The notes under the pieces were generated by a model. It did no database searches. It was not told the DNA's origin and was given only the letters and a program-made list of their open reading frames with translations. Of a stretch of DNA of 64,000 nt, positions 45,326-57,357 are shown piece by piece. The stretch's first letter is position 1. Every line of letters begins with the position of its first letter. The stretch spans positions 3,879,651-3,943,650 of the forward strand of contig JAVGVS010000022.1 in NCBI GenBank assembly GCA_032718565.1, written 5' to 3'. Source of the stretch: Distichodus sexfasciatus. Lineage: Eukaryota; Chordata; Actinopteri; Characiformes; Distichodontidae. The translations under genes and the position numbers were made by a program.

Positions 45326-46303
45326 ACCAGGGTGAGTTTCCACGAATTTAAAAAACTAAGCATTCTGTGTAATGCCTAGTGTGAAAGTAATAGCTGCACA
45401 ATTATTTAACATTATTCAGCAGGTGACAATGAGATAAACATGACCAACAACAAATACATTCCAAACTGAAAAGACACGCAAAGAGAGCTGTATAATGAGA
45501 GTATGACGACCTTAATGCAATAATTAATATAGTGCATTTATTTACATTAAATGTTTATATAAACTGCATAGTATATAGGAACTGATTAGCTAGACAAGTT
45601 CTCTAGCAGTTTCTATCTGAGAAACAATGCTCATCTCCTACCTGGAGAAAATTCCATACTGTTCCATTTTAATAACTATGAGTAACAAAACTATTAATGT
45701 TTTCAGTCACAGGCAAGATGTCACATGTGACAAAAATAGGCATTTGTTCTCTTTTACTGTAGTGTTGTCTCTGCATGTTTTGGAAAGTGGTGTTCACTCT
45801 GCTGGAGATCTCTGTTGTTTGTTAACTTTACAATGTCCAGTAACTCTCTGTGCGACTTGTGTGGGAAGTATGTGAAGTAAGGTGTGAGAATTCTTTTCTT
45901 GGGCTCTAATGGAAACATATTGTAGTCAAACAGTCTTACTCCAGTTATAAGAGGCCCCTAACTGTGACTTTAGCCTCACATCACAATAAGAATGAGAGTG
46001 AACTGGCCTGTTAACCTCTCTCTGGACTCCAGCACCAGCCGTCTGGCTGACCTTATTCCACCTGGTCCCATTTATGACCTTACAGTGCACAGATTTATGC
46101 AAACTGTGTAACACTTATTTTACTATTTTACTTATTTGATCTTTCATCCTCCCTAACATCCTGCCCTCCCTCTCTTTACACTGACTCAATCTGAGCAGAA
46201 TTCTTCATTGTGGTTGCATTAGGCTCGACAGAAAGGGGGCTAGGGTCTGCGAGATGGATTATTCTGGTCCTGTGCCATAGAATGCTGTGTAATGTGCTAA
46301 TGG
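45326..46303. other. upstream flank, no gene seen
   Basis: Unique-looking sequence up to the start of the inverted duplication. Confidence 0.45.
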
Positions 46304-47215
46304 ACTCCATGGCAGCTCTGACTGCTGGGCGAACATGTCCCGTCTAATGCTGTCATCTCTCCTCAGCCTATGAATAAGACCTAAACTGCTGTGTCAGAGC
46401 TCTGTATACTATGAGCTGTTAAAATTTGCAAGGACATCTTTCAGTATATTTCAGAATTTTCTCAAAATGTATGATTTGCCACGAGTTATGCTTGTAATTG
46501 CTATTGTGCATATATATATTGTAAATTCAGTATGGAAAGTAGAATTCAGGTTTACTCTTAATTTATTTTATACCTTTCATATTTTCAACTATGAGCTCTG
46601 GATGATAGTCCACTCTGAGCATAAAAGTGTTATGTGATTGAATTATTAATGATCATGTTTGACTAATGTGACGACTGGATGCCAAAACATTTTATAAAGC
46701 TAAATATCACCCAGTATCTTTTGTTTAACAAACAATAAAATATTTTAGTAGCTATATATATATGTGTGTACTAAAATATTTTATTGTTTGTTAAACAAAA
46801 GATACTGGGTGATATTTAGCTTTATAAAATGTTTTGGCATCCAGTCGTCACATTAGTCAAACATGATCATTAATAATTCAATCACATAACACTTTTATGC
46901 TCAGAGTGGACTATCATCCAGAGCTCATAGTTGAAAATATGAAAGGTATAAAATAAATTAAGAGTAAACCTGAATTCTACTTTCCATACTGAATTTACAA
47001 TATATATATGCACAATAGCAATTACAAGCATAACTCGTGGCAAATCATACATTTTGAGAAAATTCTGAAATATACTGAAAGATGTCCTTGCAAATTTTAA
47101 CAGCTCATAGTATACAGAGCTCTGACACAGCAGTTTAGGTCTTATTCATAGGCTGAGGAGAGATGACAGCATTAGACGGGACATGTTCGCCCAGCAGTCA
47201 GAGCTGCCATGGAGT
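46304..47215. repeat. perfect inverted duplication, 447-bp arms, abutting a gap
   Basis: The left arm 46304..46750 and the right arm 46769..47215 are exact reverse complements by eye, with no length difference. They are separated by an 18-base spacer GCTATATATATATGTGTG. The right arm ends directly at the run of N. No terminal motifs, coding capacity or target duplication indicate a transposon. The best reading is an assembly or sequencing fold-back at an AT/GT microsatellite. Confidence 0.9.
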
Positions 47216-47225
47216 NNNNNNNNNN
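47216..47225. other. assembly gap (10 N)
   Basis: Ten N bases, followed by an AT run (47226..47241). Confidence 1.
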
Positions 47226-49527
47226 ATATATATATATATATCAGACTTCCATGTTATTATCAACATCATGATTAAATGGAGAACTTTTGTGAGGAAATAT
47301 ACTGGGTCAACAACATGGATGGTGTTATTCATCATGATGGACAATGAGTTTTTAATCATCACATTTTAAACAACAGTAACAGTCCATAGATTTCAATGAC
47401 ATGAAATTATGTTTTGAAGAAATCTTTGGGGACTATCTAGTCATTGAGGTGGGACAAAACAATTTAATTCTTAAGCATAGCTATAACAAACCATCGTCAT
47501 CTTACGAGATCTTACCATTATGCTCATATACACCCAAATGAAGTGGAACACAGTGAAACAATATTGCGTGTAAACATTTCTGAGGCTGTGAGTCTGTGCA
47601 GGAAAAATGGCAGAAGTCATGATACTATTCCTAACAGAAGTGAGGAAATGCACAATTCCTTAAAAGACACAGTGAAGTTGCACAAACACAGAAAGAAAAT
47701 AAAGCCAATTTTTGCAGTTAGATTTAAGAGGCAGTTTTCTAAATGATTTTTCATCAGTATACTAAATGACAGCAGCAGTAAACACTGCCACACTGAAGAT
47801 ACTGCTGGATTCTGAAGACTTGGTTGTAAAAGGTGTCAGGTAGATTCGATTTATGTCAGGATATCATTTCATATTCATTCATTTAAAGTTTTTATTGAAA
47901 AATGCAAGTCTATTAACCGGTCGAGTTCCCTCTCTCAAATTGAGATAAACACAATTGGTCCACTTCCCACTGTACTGTATAATTTGTGACAGGACTGCAC
48001 AATATTGTCGTTTAGATCAGCCATGGAAAATGAGCTGCAAAATATATTTTAAGATTTATGCAATGTCATGTTTGATTACATTTGTCTCACTTGACATTGC
48101 ATGAGCTGTGATGTGATTATTGCACAATGATGATGCTGAAACTATTTTATATAGCCCTTGTGGAATGACTGCGTTTTTAAGTAAAAGTTTTAAAATAAAT
48201 GGATCTTTGCAATATATTGACCTTTGTTCTTGTAGTTCCGTAGCAAGTCTCCAAAAAATGCGCATGTAACTCTGGCTAATAGAGAAAAAACACCATGTGT
48301 ACATCAACAAGGTCTTTTTTATAGTTCATGGTTTTATGTACTCTTTATCCAGATTTATAGAAAACAGAGTTAAAAGAATAATATAGACTGACACAGGAAA
48401 CTTTCCAGAAAACATCCTCAAAAGACTTCTTAATCATATGATTTCAAAAGGTCTTTTACTCCCTCGTGATTCCAATTGACTTATTGACCTTGACAGGCCT
48501 TAAACATGAAGCGAGCAAAAAAAATGACAGACATTTTTAAAAGGAGGCAGAATCGCCACAGGAGGTTCCCTTTTGCATCTACACTCGTTTTTTGCCATTC
48601 CTCACTTCACGGCGTGCGTTTCTGGGCTCCGTCTTTGCTCTGCTGTTCTGAGGCATTCGTCCCACTGGGGACAGCGATAGAGATCATGTTTGTTCCCATT
48701 TCAAAGCCTTGATGTTTTTTTGTTGGTCAAATGCAGAGGGACAAATGAAGGGCATTGGCCGCTTTGGCTGGACTTTGATCTCTGCGCTCTCCCCTTTCTA
48801 CCGGCCTTTGACGACACGATCACCCTTATGTTCAAAACTCCTTTGAGACTGAGAAAGAAAGAAGTTTTTTTCTTTAACACTTTAATCTCTGTGATCTGAA
48901 TTGTGCTCTCAACACTGACAATGAAAGGGCAAGAAATAATGGACTATGTCCTGCATTAATCAGCTTCTACTTTTACGCTTCGATTGCGGGCTTGAGCTGG
49001 ATATGAATAGTACCGTGTGTTTGCTCTCAGAAGAGAAGAGCTTAACTTCACTGTTCATATTTACGTCATGCCAGGGATTACGGAGTGAGACACGTCTGCC
49101 ATAAACCCTCCGCCATCTTTCTGTGGGTCTAAAAGACTCAAACAGAGGGTGTGAAGAAACTGTAGCAGAACAAATGAGGCATAGTACATTAATGAATAAA
49201 AACAGTTCTCAGTCCCAGCTCTCTCTCTCTTCCTTTATCTCTCTCACTTCCCCTCCTTAACTCCCACTTTCCCTCTAACAAGACGTAGAGCAAAGACATG
49301 TTTTCCTTTTTTTTTAAAACTGAGATTTATTTCTCTCTCATCAAAATAGCAAAACATTTAGCTATTAAACAGCATTTATGAACCTTAAAATTAAAGAGCC
49401 AGATTAATGATATATAAACATGAACTTTTCCTTCTCACTCTCTCTCACATGCACATATCAGCTAAAAATACTGTCAATCAGCATTATTGGTCTTAAAATA
49501 AAAAAGAGAGTGAAAGAAAGAAAATGA
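47226..49527. other. upstream flank, no gene seen
   Basis: Begins with an AT dinucleotide run, then unique-looking sequence. A GC-richer part at 48530..48830 has short frames without recognised content. Confidence 0.4.
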
Positions 49528-49620
49528 GTGATTATACAGCACATAGCACAGTGCACCACAATGAAATGTGACCTCTGCATTTGACCCATCTGTGACAGAG
49601 CAGTGGGCACCAACTGCCCA
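49528..49620 (-). mobile_element. SINE-like repeat, family B, 3' part
   Basis: The reverse complement reads GGTGCCCACTGCTCTGTCACAG, ATGCAGAGGTCACATTTCATTG and TGGTGCACTGTGCTATG. The tRNA-like head is missing. Confidence 0.8.
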
Positions 49621-49662
49621 AAAACAAATGAAGGAAATAATAAAACTGGCCAGTCTTACTGA

Positions 49663-50287
49663 TAGGGGTGGCAATTGATAAGATTTGATTAATATAAATG
49701 CCACTGTCGACTCTGCCTATCAATCCAATTCCCTATCAATTCTATTATCTATATTCTGTTTTGACGACTTTTGAGCATTTGGACTCATTTTAACCTATAA
49801 TTGATTTTTGACTCATTTTTGGTAGAGAAGTACATTTTTCACATGAGTTCATTCCGTGTGGGAGCTGCGGCACATTGGGAATAAATAAATGTCAAGTAAA
49901 TTGCTGTACTGTGAGTAGAACTCACAGTTTTTTGTTATTTATCAGCTAAAATATAAGTTTTGTCTGTAACAAATGGGAAGATTTAACTGGACTGGAACAT
50001 AGTGAATGATGAACTTCCCTGTGAGAGTCGCACGCTAACAAACGCAGCGCATCGCGAAAAATATCATTAATGCGTCATGATTCCTCGTGGTTGAAGGTCA
50101 AGTCGCAGAGAGTGTTACGTAATGTATCGCAACATAAAAACTTAGGGAAAACCGGAAAATGTCGTGCTTGGAAATGAGAGAAGTTAACTTTAAGAAGAAT
50201 CGATAACGTTGGAGGTGTGCAATTCTGATGGAATTGATCAACTGGAACTGGTTCTGAATCGGAACCGGTTTTCGATTCCCATCCCTA
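49663..50287. mobile_element. hAT-like non-autonomous element, 625 bp
   Basis: The left end TAGGGGTGGCAATTGATAAG and the inverted right end TAGGGATGGGAATCGAAAACC are similar. The 8-base target duplication CTTACTGA is perfect (49655..49662 and 50288..50295). Part of the interior, in reverse orientation, matches the element at 11969 (GTCCAGTTAAATCTTCCC, AGACAAAACTTATATTTTAGCTG). It inserted beside an older family B fragment. Confidence 0.88.
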
Positions 50288-50295
50288 CTTACTGA

Positions 50296-51827
50296 GATCT
50301 CATAATTTGGTCTCACTTAACAAAGTTATAAAATACAAGCACTGGTGACTTTGAACTATATATTCATATGTGTAAAGTGGTATGCTTTTGGTCACATCAG
50401 ACACATTTTTCGATATTTGTGAGGTTTGGGTTTTTTTTCATTTTAGGGTTTTTTCAGATGCTAAAATTCTATGAACCTACTAAGTCAACTGAGGTAAAAT
50501 GTCATAAACAATTTTTTTTTAATTGAAAGCAAATTTTGTGTCTTGTGATGAAATTATTTTTCTGATTACTATGTTCATTTTTGGGATTTTATTTTTAATG
50601 AATTTTTACATCTCCCACCACTTCCCCATCTCATCACATTCTCACATTTATTTTGTTTTTGCTTTTGCATCTTTCACACCAGGAACCCTTTCACCAGTTC
50701 GGATCCCAGTTCTCTAGTCGACTAGCTCCAAACACAACATTATCCTTGTATCATCTTAGCATGAGTCATCCAGTCTCGGTTGCTTACAGGCACTATTTCT
50801 GACATGAAATCTGTGCCGCCTGACATTTCACTCTCCAAAACAGCCGCTAATTAAAAGCAGTGTCAGTTATTTGCAAAATTGCCTCTTTCTACATAATTTC
50901 CAAGGAGTACAAAGAAAGCACATTTTGCTACAACTGACTCATCATGGCACACAAAAAAACCCACATTTTGAAGCTCTGACACCTTGACAGTTAAAAAGTG
51001 GCCACATTTAAAAGTTTCAAAGCTAATTTCTCTTTCCTTTTATAAGTTAGTATACCTCCATTATTTCCTCCTGGAAAAAGCCTAAATACCACCTCAGTCA
51101 TCAAAAGAAACCACAGCATTATGGAGAAGAACATGCACATGCAAAATACTGTCATTATCCTTTAACGCCTACTGCTATAATCTTACTGAGAACTGTCTCT
51201 CTCTCTCTCTCTCTTTCCATTTTCTCTCCATGCCATTATACTCTTTTCTAGTAATTACAATATAATCCTTCTCCTCTGTGCTGTTGAACTGTGCGATGAC
51301 CCACGGCTGCCCGTTTACATTGGCATTAATTAACACCACTGTAGGGGTGTGTTACATCACCTACCTGCATGCCTCCCACTTATCCTCCAGAATCATTACA
51401 TTCTGGACCTGTTAGAGCTGGACGGTGATAATTTTTGATTTAAAAAAAATATTTAACAATGTGCTTACAGCTTTGAAATAAAAGTAGTAGAGACATTGAG
51501 GTGTTACAGTGAGGCATTACACTGGAACAGTATTAATAGCCCACCCCTATGAAGAAGTTACTGTTATAACATGAACATTTACAGTGCTTGGGTACAGTAC
51601 CTTGCTCATGAGAAGGGATGGGTACCAAAATCCGGTGTAGCAGCGGCGATTAACCCACTTCCAGAATGTACCCGGGTATAGTCCAGAACAATTTGTGTTG
51701 TACAATAGGGCCTAGCTTACTTTATACCTCTGGGTATAAAGTAGGCTAGTCTAAACTACAGTATATCCCCCTAAGCCAGAACATACTCCTGTAACAATTA
51801 GTAGCGAAACAATTTTTTCCAATCTGT
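50296..51827. other. upstream flank with a small hairpin
   Basis: A TC run lies at 51196..51215. At 51604 AAGGGATGGGTACC looks like the end of an hAT-type element, but its partner end was not found. At 51712..51749 there is a 17-bp near-perfect hairpin (CTAGCTTACTTTATACC / GGTATAAAGTAGGCTAG). Otherwise nothing was seen. Confidence 0.4.
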
Positions 51828-51839
51828 AATTATTATGTG

Positions 51840-52191
51840 GGGCAGCATGGTGACGCATTGGTTAGCACTGCTGCCTCACAGTGAGAAGGTCCTGGGTTCA
51901 ATTTCCGGGTCAGACATAGGGCCATTCAGTGTGGAGTTTGCATGTGTTCATGTTGGTTTCCACTGGGGTCTCCATTTTCCTCCCATAGTCCAACAGCATG
52001 CAATCTAGGTTGACTGGCGACTCTAAATTCACCCGGTAAGGTGTGAATAAGAGCGTGATTGTGAGAGGGTGTGTGCCCTGCAGTGTGTTGGCACCTGCCC
52101 AGAGTTGGTCCCCGCCTTGCACCTGTAGTTCCCGGGATAGGCTCCGGTCCCTGGTTGGGATTAAGCAGTTCAGATAATGAATGAAAGAATG
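51840..52191 (+). mobile_element. SINE-like repeat, family A, full length
   Basis: The head GGGCAGCATGGTGACGCATTGG, TGCTGCCTCACAGTGAGAAGG, CAGTGTGGAGTTTGCATG and CCCGGGATAGGCTCCGG are followed by an ATGAATGAAAGAATG tail. The flanking duplication is AATTATTATGTG / AACTATTATGTG (51828..51839 and 52192..52203, one mismatch). Confidence 0.92.
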
Positions 52192-52203
52192 AACTATTAT
52201 GTG

Positions 52204-55200
52204 ATGTCTCTAGTCTGTTTTTGTTGAGGTGAACAAACAGTTATATGTTACTCTGCCTTAAAATAGGAATATGGAATGACAAATACAGTTTTGCCCATAC
52301 AGTGCTTCAAATATTGAAAAGCAGAACGAAAAACCCAAATGCAAGAAAAGCAATGTGAGTGTGTGCCAGTTTAACCTGTAGCAAGATTGAGAAATTTGGT
52401 TTTGGGATAAGTATCAAGATTGATCAATTTTCAAAAAATTGTGACAAAATTTTCGATCATATTGCCCTGCTCTGGCTCATCATAAGAGAAGAAATAGTGT
52501 CAAAAAGGTCAGAATCATTATGAATGTGCCTGTCCACTGTGATGCATGGCTACAAAGTGAATATGGAGGTACGGTTGTTTTTCAGATGGTTTGAGTAAAC
52601 GTAATTGCAAATGCTGCAGAAATATAATCTCACTGATTGCAATCACAGATGAGTTTGACCCCTATTTTCAGCGACACAGCCCTCTCTACATGCAAAATGT
52701 TTGAAAGTTTAGTCGTATTTAACAATCCAGCATTATACTGTTTCTTAAAAGCTGCAATTTCAATAACAGGAAGAGATTATATTTATATAGTTACACATTC
52801 ATGATGTAAAGTCCTCTGTAAATAATAGAAGTGACATGTTAATCAAGTGTCATAATTTAAGAAATTTAAAGAGTAAAAAAAGTGTTTAAATTTAAACAAT
52901 AAATAATTTACTATTTACTGTGTCCGTTATAAACACTGTTACTCATCCGGCATTGCATTTTCTTGACGCTTTAGCTAATCTGGGATAATAACAGTAAATG
53001 CCGTTGGCGTGTATTTTTCCAGTGATATAAAAATGTGACATCATGTAAACAATTTTAACAATTGTTGTTATGACTAAAAATCCTGGATAAATCTGGATCA
53101 GAAAGCATAATGTAAGATGGAAAGTACTCTGAAAGTGACGGTGTCTAACTTTCCTGGACAGGTGTGTGTCGGAAGATGAGTCCAGGCAGAAAATTGTCAT
53201 GTCATTAGCGATGAAAGTGCAAAGCTTAGCTAGAAGAATTGATGAGTCAGTTTTGTTCTAATATCATTGATGTGGAGAGAGAGGAATTTCTAATCCCATC
53301 CGCCTCACCACATCAATGCATCAATGGAACAGCAACAATAGTGTAACAGGGCTACAGTTGAAGAGGACACATTGGGCCATATGACTTATTTAAGAGAACT
53401 GAGAAACTTAGTGCTGCCTTCCATTTTTAATACATCTCTATCCACAACAGGAAACATCCTTCCGGAAAACTTTGCTCCCAATAACAGAGTCAACAGCAGC
53501 CACGTTTTTTTTACCATCATCCCCTGTGAATGCACTGCAGTCTTAACACCCATTTCTCCTCATCATATCTGACTGCAACTCCCTCTATCCCTCTTTCCTA
53601 TGTCTCTGGGCTGACAGCGTTCATCAGCAAGACACGGGCAGTCCAGATGGGACAGAAAGTGAGAGCGCCACGGCGTACCTGAGGTTGCGGTAATGGGGCT
53701 GACAGCGGAGCCTGCTGGGATGCTGCCTGACAGCTCCATCATTTTATAGAAGGATGTAAATTGCCTTTGAACATGGCAGGTAGGGATTTGTTTGCACAGG
53801 TCAGCCGCGGCGGCAGGCCGCTCTCGCCGCAACCTCTTAATGCGATTAGCAGGTTTAATTATCCCCCTGATATGGCTCGAGTCACTCCAGCAAGTTCTCG
53901 GAAATTGCCTTCTGCTTTAGTGCCACTTCAGAGCGGTAAAACGGGTTAATCCCCATGTCTGACCTTTGAGTGGTTATAGATAGCTGCAAACATGAATTTT
54001 CAAAGTGAATTGCTGCATCTTGCCTCGTTTATTGTTTTCTTCCGATCATAATCTCTGCGCCTGACCTTTGGATGGTTATTGATGACTTAGGACATAGAGA
54101 TTAAGAATAATACATTTACAACATGGAAGGGATGATTTTATTTAAACAGGGCATTGATATATTGGAATTAATATGAATAAATCATTTTAGAAAAGTTTAG
54201 TCAAAATGTATGTGTACTTACATTTATATAAACATATTTAATAATGTTATATATGTTATATGTTAATAAATAAATAATATAATCACATGCATTTTTCTTT
54301 GATACCACTTGACCAAGGCCTTTACGATTAATCATAAATAATTAAGTTTAACATTTAGATATGTTGGTGCTGCTTTGAATATTAATGATTAGTGATTTAA
54401 TATTTATGTTCTGCATCATTACTGATTGCTAATATAGATTATAATATATTATAGATTATATATCATTTGTATTACTCTAAAATTTATTGAAACACAATCT
54501 TCAAAAGCATATATGTAATTAATGTCATGAAATATTATTAAATTAATATCATTAGAATTCTTTTGATTCAGATAATTTTCAGTTGTTCCATCTAATAGTT
54601 CAAACTCTTCTTGTCAATTTTTAATGTCCTTTTTGCATGGTAGTTTATCATACCTTTAGCCTGTTTATTTATTTATTTATTTGCTTGTTTGGAAGGTCAA
54701 GCAAACTGTGAGAGACAGCGAGGTCGGCCCATGGTGTTTGGCACAGTAATGCAGATTTGAGTTGGGCACTCATCTCAAAGCAAATATATCCTCACCGTGT
54801 TGCCCGTGCCCTCAGTCGAGGCTGAGTAAATAATGGCTGTGGAGATGTGCTGAATGTAGACACAAGTTCCTGGCTAGAGGCAAGGGAAAAAGAGAATCAT
54901 TCCTTTTTTCCTCTCTGCCACGGCGGCAACCTCAAACAAATGGGCTTTGGCAGCGGGCCCCCCAGACCAACTCAAATGTGCGGCAGTCAAACAAAGCAAA
55001 GAGGCAGCAGTTGTTTTCCTATTGCTATGGCAAAAAATGCAATTAAGTTGAGGTTCAGCCAGCAGAGTTTTGGTTTAATTAAATCCAAAATTACATTGGA
55101 GAAATCTCAACTACCTATAGTGGCCTATTTTTGGTATCTTAGGATGGTATTTGACATTTGTGTTCTACTTGATCTCAACAAGTTTCCTGGAGTTTAAAAA

Positions 55201-56402
55201 GGTAAAGGATTAAATATGTAGTAGACTTAGGAGCTTATGGCTTACCGTGCATACAAACTGACATTTCTCCATTAAAACTCACATAATTATTTAAAAAAAC
55301 ACATTTCAGACAGGAGGTGAGTGACAGCATATACTTTACTTGAGAATTATTCAAAAATGTAATTTAACAGATGTAATAGGTTTAAAAATATGAAATAAAT
55401 TAATCCAGCCGTACCTGCTGTTCTGATTTACTATTCCATTATGAACATTTTTAATATTTATCCTTGGACAAGGTTATAACCGTGATGATGCTGTAATGAG
55501 GTTTTCCTTTGTGTGTTTGGTTCTGAAGCCACACTGACTGACCTGATCTCACCTGTGGTCAGTTAAATATAAAATTAATAAATTAAAGGTCATAGATTTT
55601 GCACAATATTCCTTCAGTGTAGTTTTAAAATTTCTCTAAATTAAAAAGCTGAAGACTGTTTAACAATGTATATCTGTGGGTTCGCATCCTTTATATAGTC
55701 AGTTTCCTAGCAACCACAAGCATTCCTCCTCCTTTGTTTTTTGTGAGTGTCTCTCGAAAGTTTCTCCTCTGAATCCTCTACAGTAGCAGACAAACTGCAA
55801 GAGACCTCTGGCCTTTAGCGCAAACTCCCATGTGACCAAAACTAGCATGAACTATGACCAAAGATAAAGGCCCATTGCATTCATTGTCTTCAGGATTGTC
55901 TGAGAGTTACTAAGGAATTTTGTCCTTTTATTGAGGATGAGATTTAAATATTGAGGACAACTGTGTTTTTTTTTTCAGAGCGACAGCATACTGTCTTTGT
56001 TCAGTTTTTTACGCTATACAAAGCATAGAGCTTGGAGTAGGCATGACATAACCATCCCCTTCCTGTGCTTCTTCCACTAATTATATCATGCTGCAAAGTC
56101 TGACTGGAAATAGTCTGCATTGTACATTTGCCTTGAAGGTGTACAGTTAGGCACAATAACCCATCACTCACTGGGCAGTTTATGCCAGCTGTCTGATAAC
56201 TTTTAATTAATGATCAGTTTTATTGTCTGCAGAAATATCCCTGTCTGGATAGTATGTGGTTGAATTGTCATCCTAGCAAAAACACAAACAAGTATAAAAA
56301 CTCAAGCAACGCTGTCTGACTTATACATCTGCAACCAGGTTATTTACATGTATATTTATGGCATTACTGCTTTTATCAAGCGTGACATACAGTACAAACT
56401 AT
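52204..56402. other. upstream flank with a candidate conserved block
   Basis: No gene was seen. The block 53590..53960 is GC-richer and unique-looking, with CTTAATGCGATTAGCAGG and GGTTTAATTATCCCCC, and could be a conserved enhancer. 54.1..54.6 kb is extremely AT-rich. A TTTA run lies at 54664..54682. The frame 54847..55197 has no recognised content. Confidence 0.4.
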
Positions 56403-56680
56403 GTACAGGCTCTAAAACATACTTGAAGTATAAAAGTATAAAGTACACTTGCGAAGGAAAAACCCACCATTTTAAGGCAAAGCTGACTGGACTCCATGTC
56501 CAGGCAATATGTAGAGAAAAATAAAGCATTGGTCATTACCATCATTATATATTCTGATTGCTTTTATTCTAAACAGATCATACAAAAATGTTATAGTGCT
56601 GTAAAGAGCGCTATATAAATAAACTGAACTCAAATGAAGTTCTTACTGCCACCACAATCACGATATAATTTCCCACTGAT
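56403..56680. mobile_element. fragment of the transposon seen at 44593
   Basis: It shares TACAGGCTCTAAAACATACTT, CCCACCATTTTA, AAGCTGACTGGACTCCATGTCC and GCGCTATATAAATAAACTGAAC with 44710..45010. Terminal parts are missing on both sides. Confidence 0.75.
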
Positions 56681-56910
56681 CGAGTTGCCACCTGGTTTTA
56701 GTTTCTTTTTCTCTCTCTCGCTTTATCGTGTCTATCGTGTTGTGCGTCATGCGCAAAGACGAATATGCCAATTGGATTGTCTTTCTGGGCATGTTTACTG
56801 TATTTTTAAGTCTCAACCAATAAGTCATATTGTCTGGATGCCGCACATTATTGATACGGAATAGGTCAAATGTATGGCAAAATGGCCTAATAATTGTAAT
56901 TTACATCACC

Positions 56911-57062
56911 AGTCAACCTAAACACCCGGAGAAAACCCATGCAAACAAGAGGACAGCACACAAACTCCACACACAGAAAGACCTCACGGCCAACCCAGTG
57001 ATAGAAATCAGAACCTTCTTGCTGTGAGAAAGCAGCACTAACCACTACGCTACAGTGCTGCC
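56911..57062 (-). mobile_element. SINE-like repeat, family A, 5' half
   Basis: The reverse complement starts with GGGCAGCACTGTAGCGTAGTGG, keeps the head and the CTTTCTGTGTGTGGAGTTTG and CTCCGGGTGTTTAGG parts, and lacks the 3' half. A second family A copy inserted immediately next to its head. Confidence 0.8.
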
Positions 57063-57075
57063 CATCATGAAATTT

Positions 57076-57344
57076 CATTCATTAACCAAACCACTTAATT
57101 CCAACCAGGATCGCAGGGACTGGAGCCTATACGGTGGGGACCAACCCTGGGCAGGCGCCAACACACCACAGGGCACACACACTCACACAATGACACTCAC
57201 AATCACACCTTACAGGACCAATTAATTAACCTATAGTGCATGCCCTTGGACTGTGGGAGGAAACCGGAGCAGAAAGGCTGTCCCCGGGATTCAAACCCAG
57301 GACCTTCTTCCTGTGAGATGGCAAAGCTAACCACTGCGCTACCC
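57076..57344 (-). mobile_element. SINE-like repeat, family A, nested beside an older copy
   Basis: The reverse complement starts GGGTAGCGCAGTGGTTAGC and ends in the AATGAATG-type tail (plus-strand start CATTCATTAACC). The target duplication CATCATGAAATTT is perfect (57063..57075 and 57345..57357). Compared with other copies, part of the middle (GTTTGCATGCTCTCC region) is missing. Confidence 0.9.
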
Positions 57345-57357
57345 CATCATGAAATTT

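Noticed and set aside
46304..47215. Long-arm fold-back transposon
   Set aside because: The arms are perfect, there are no target duplications or terminal motifs, and the right arm stops exactly at the N run, which favours an assembly artefact.
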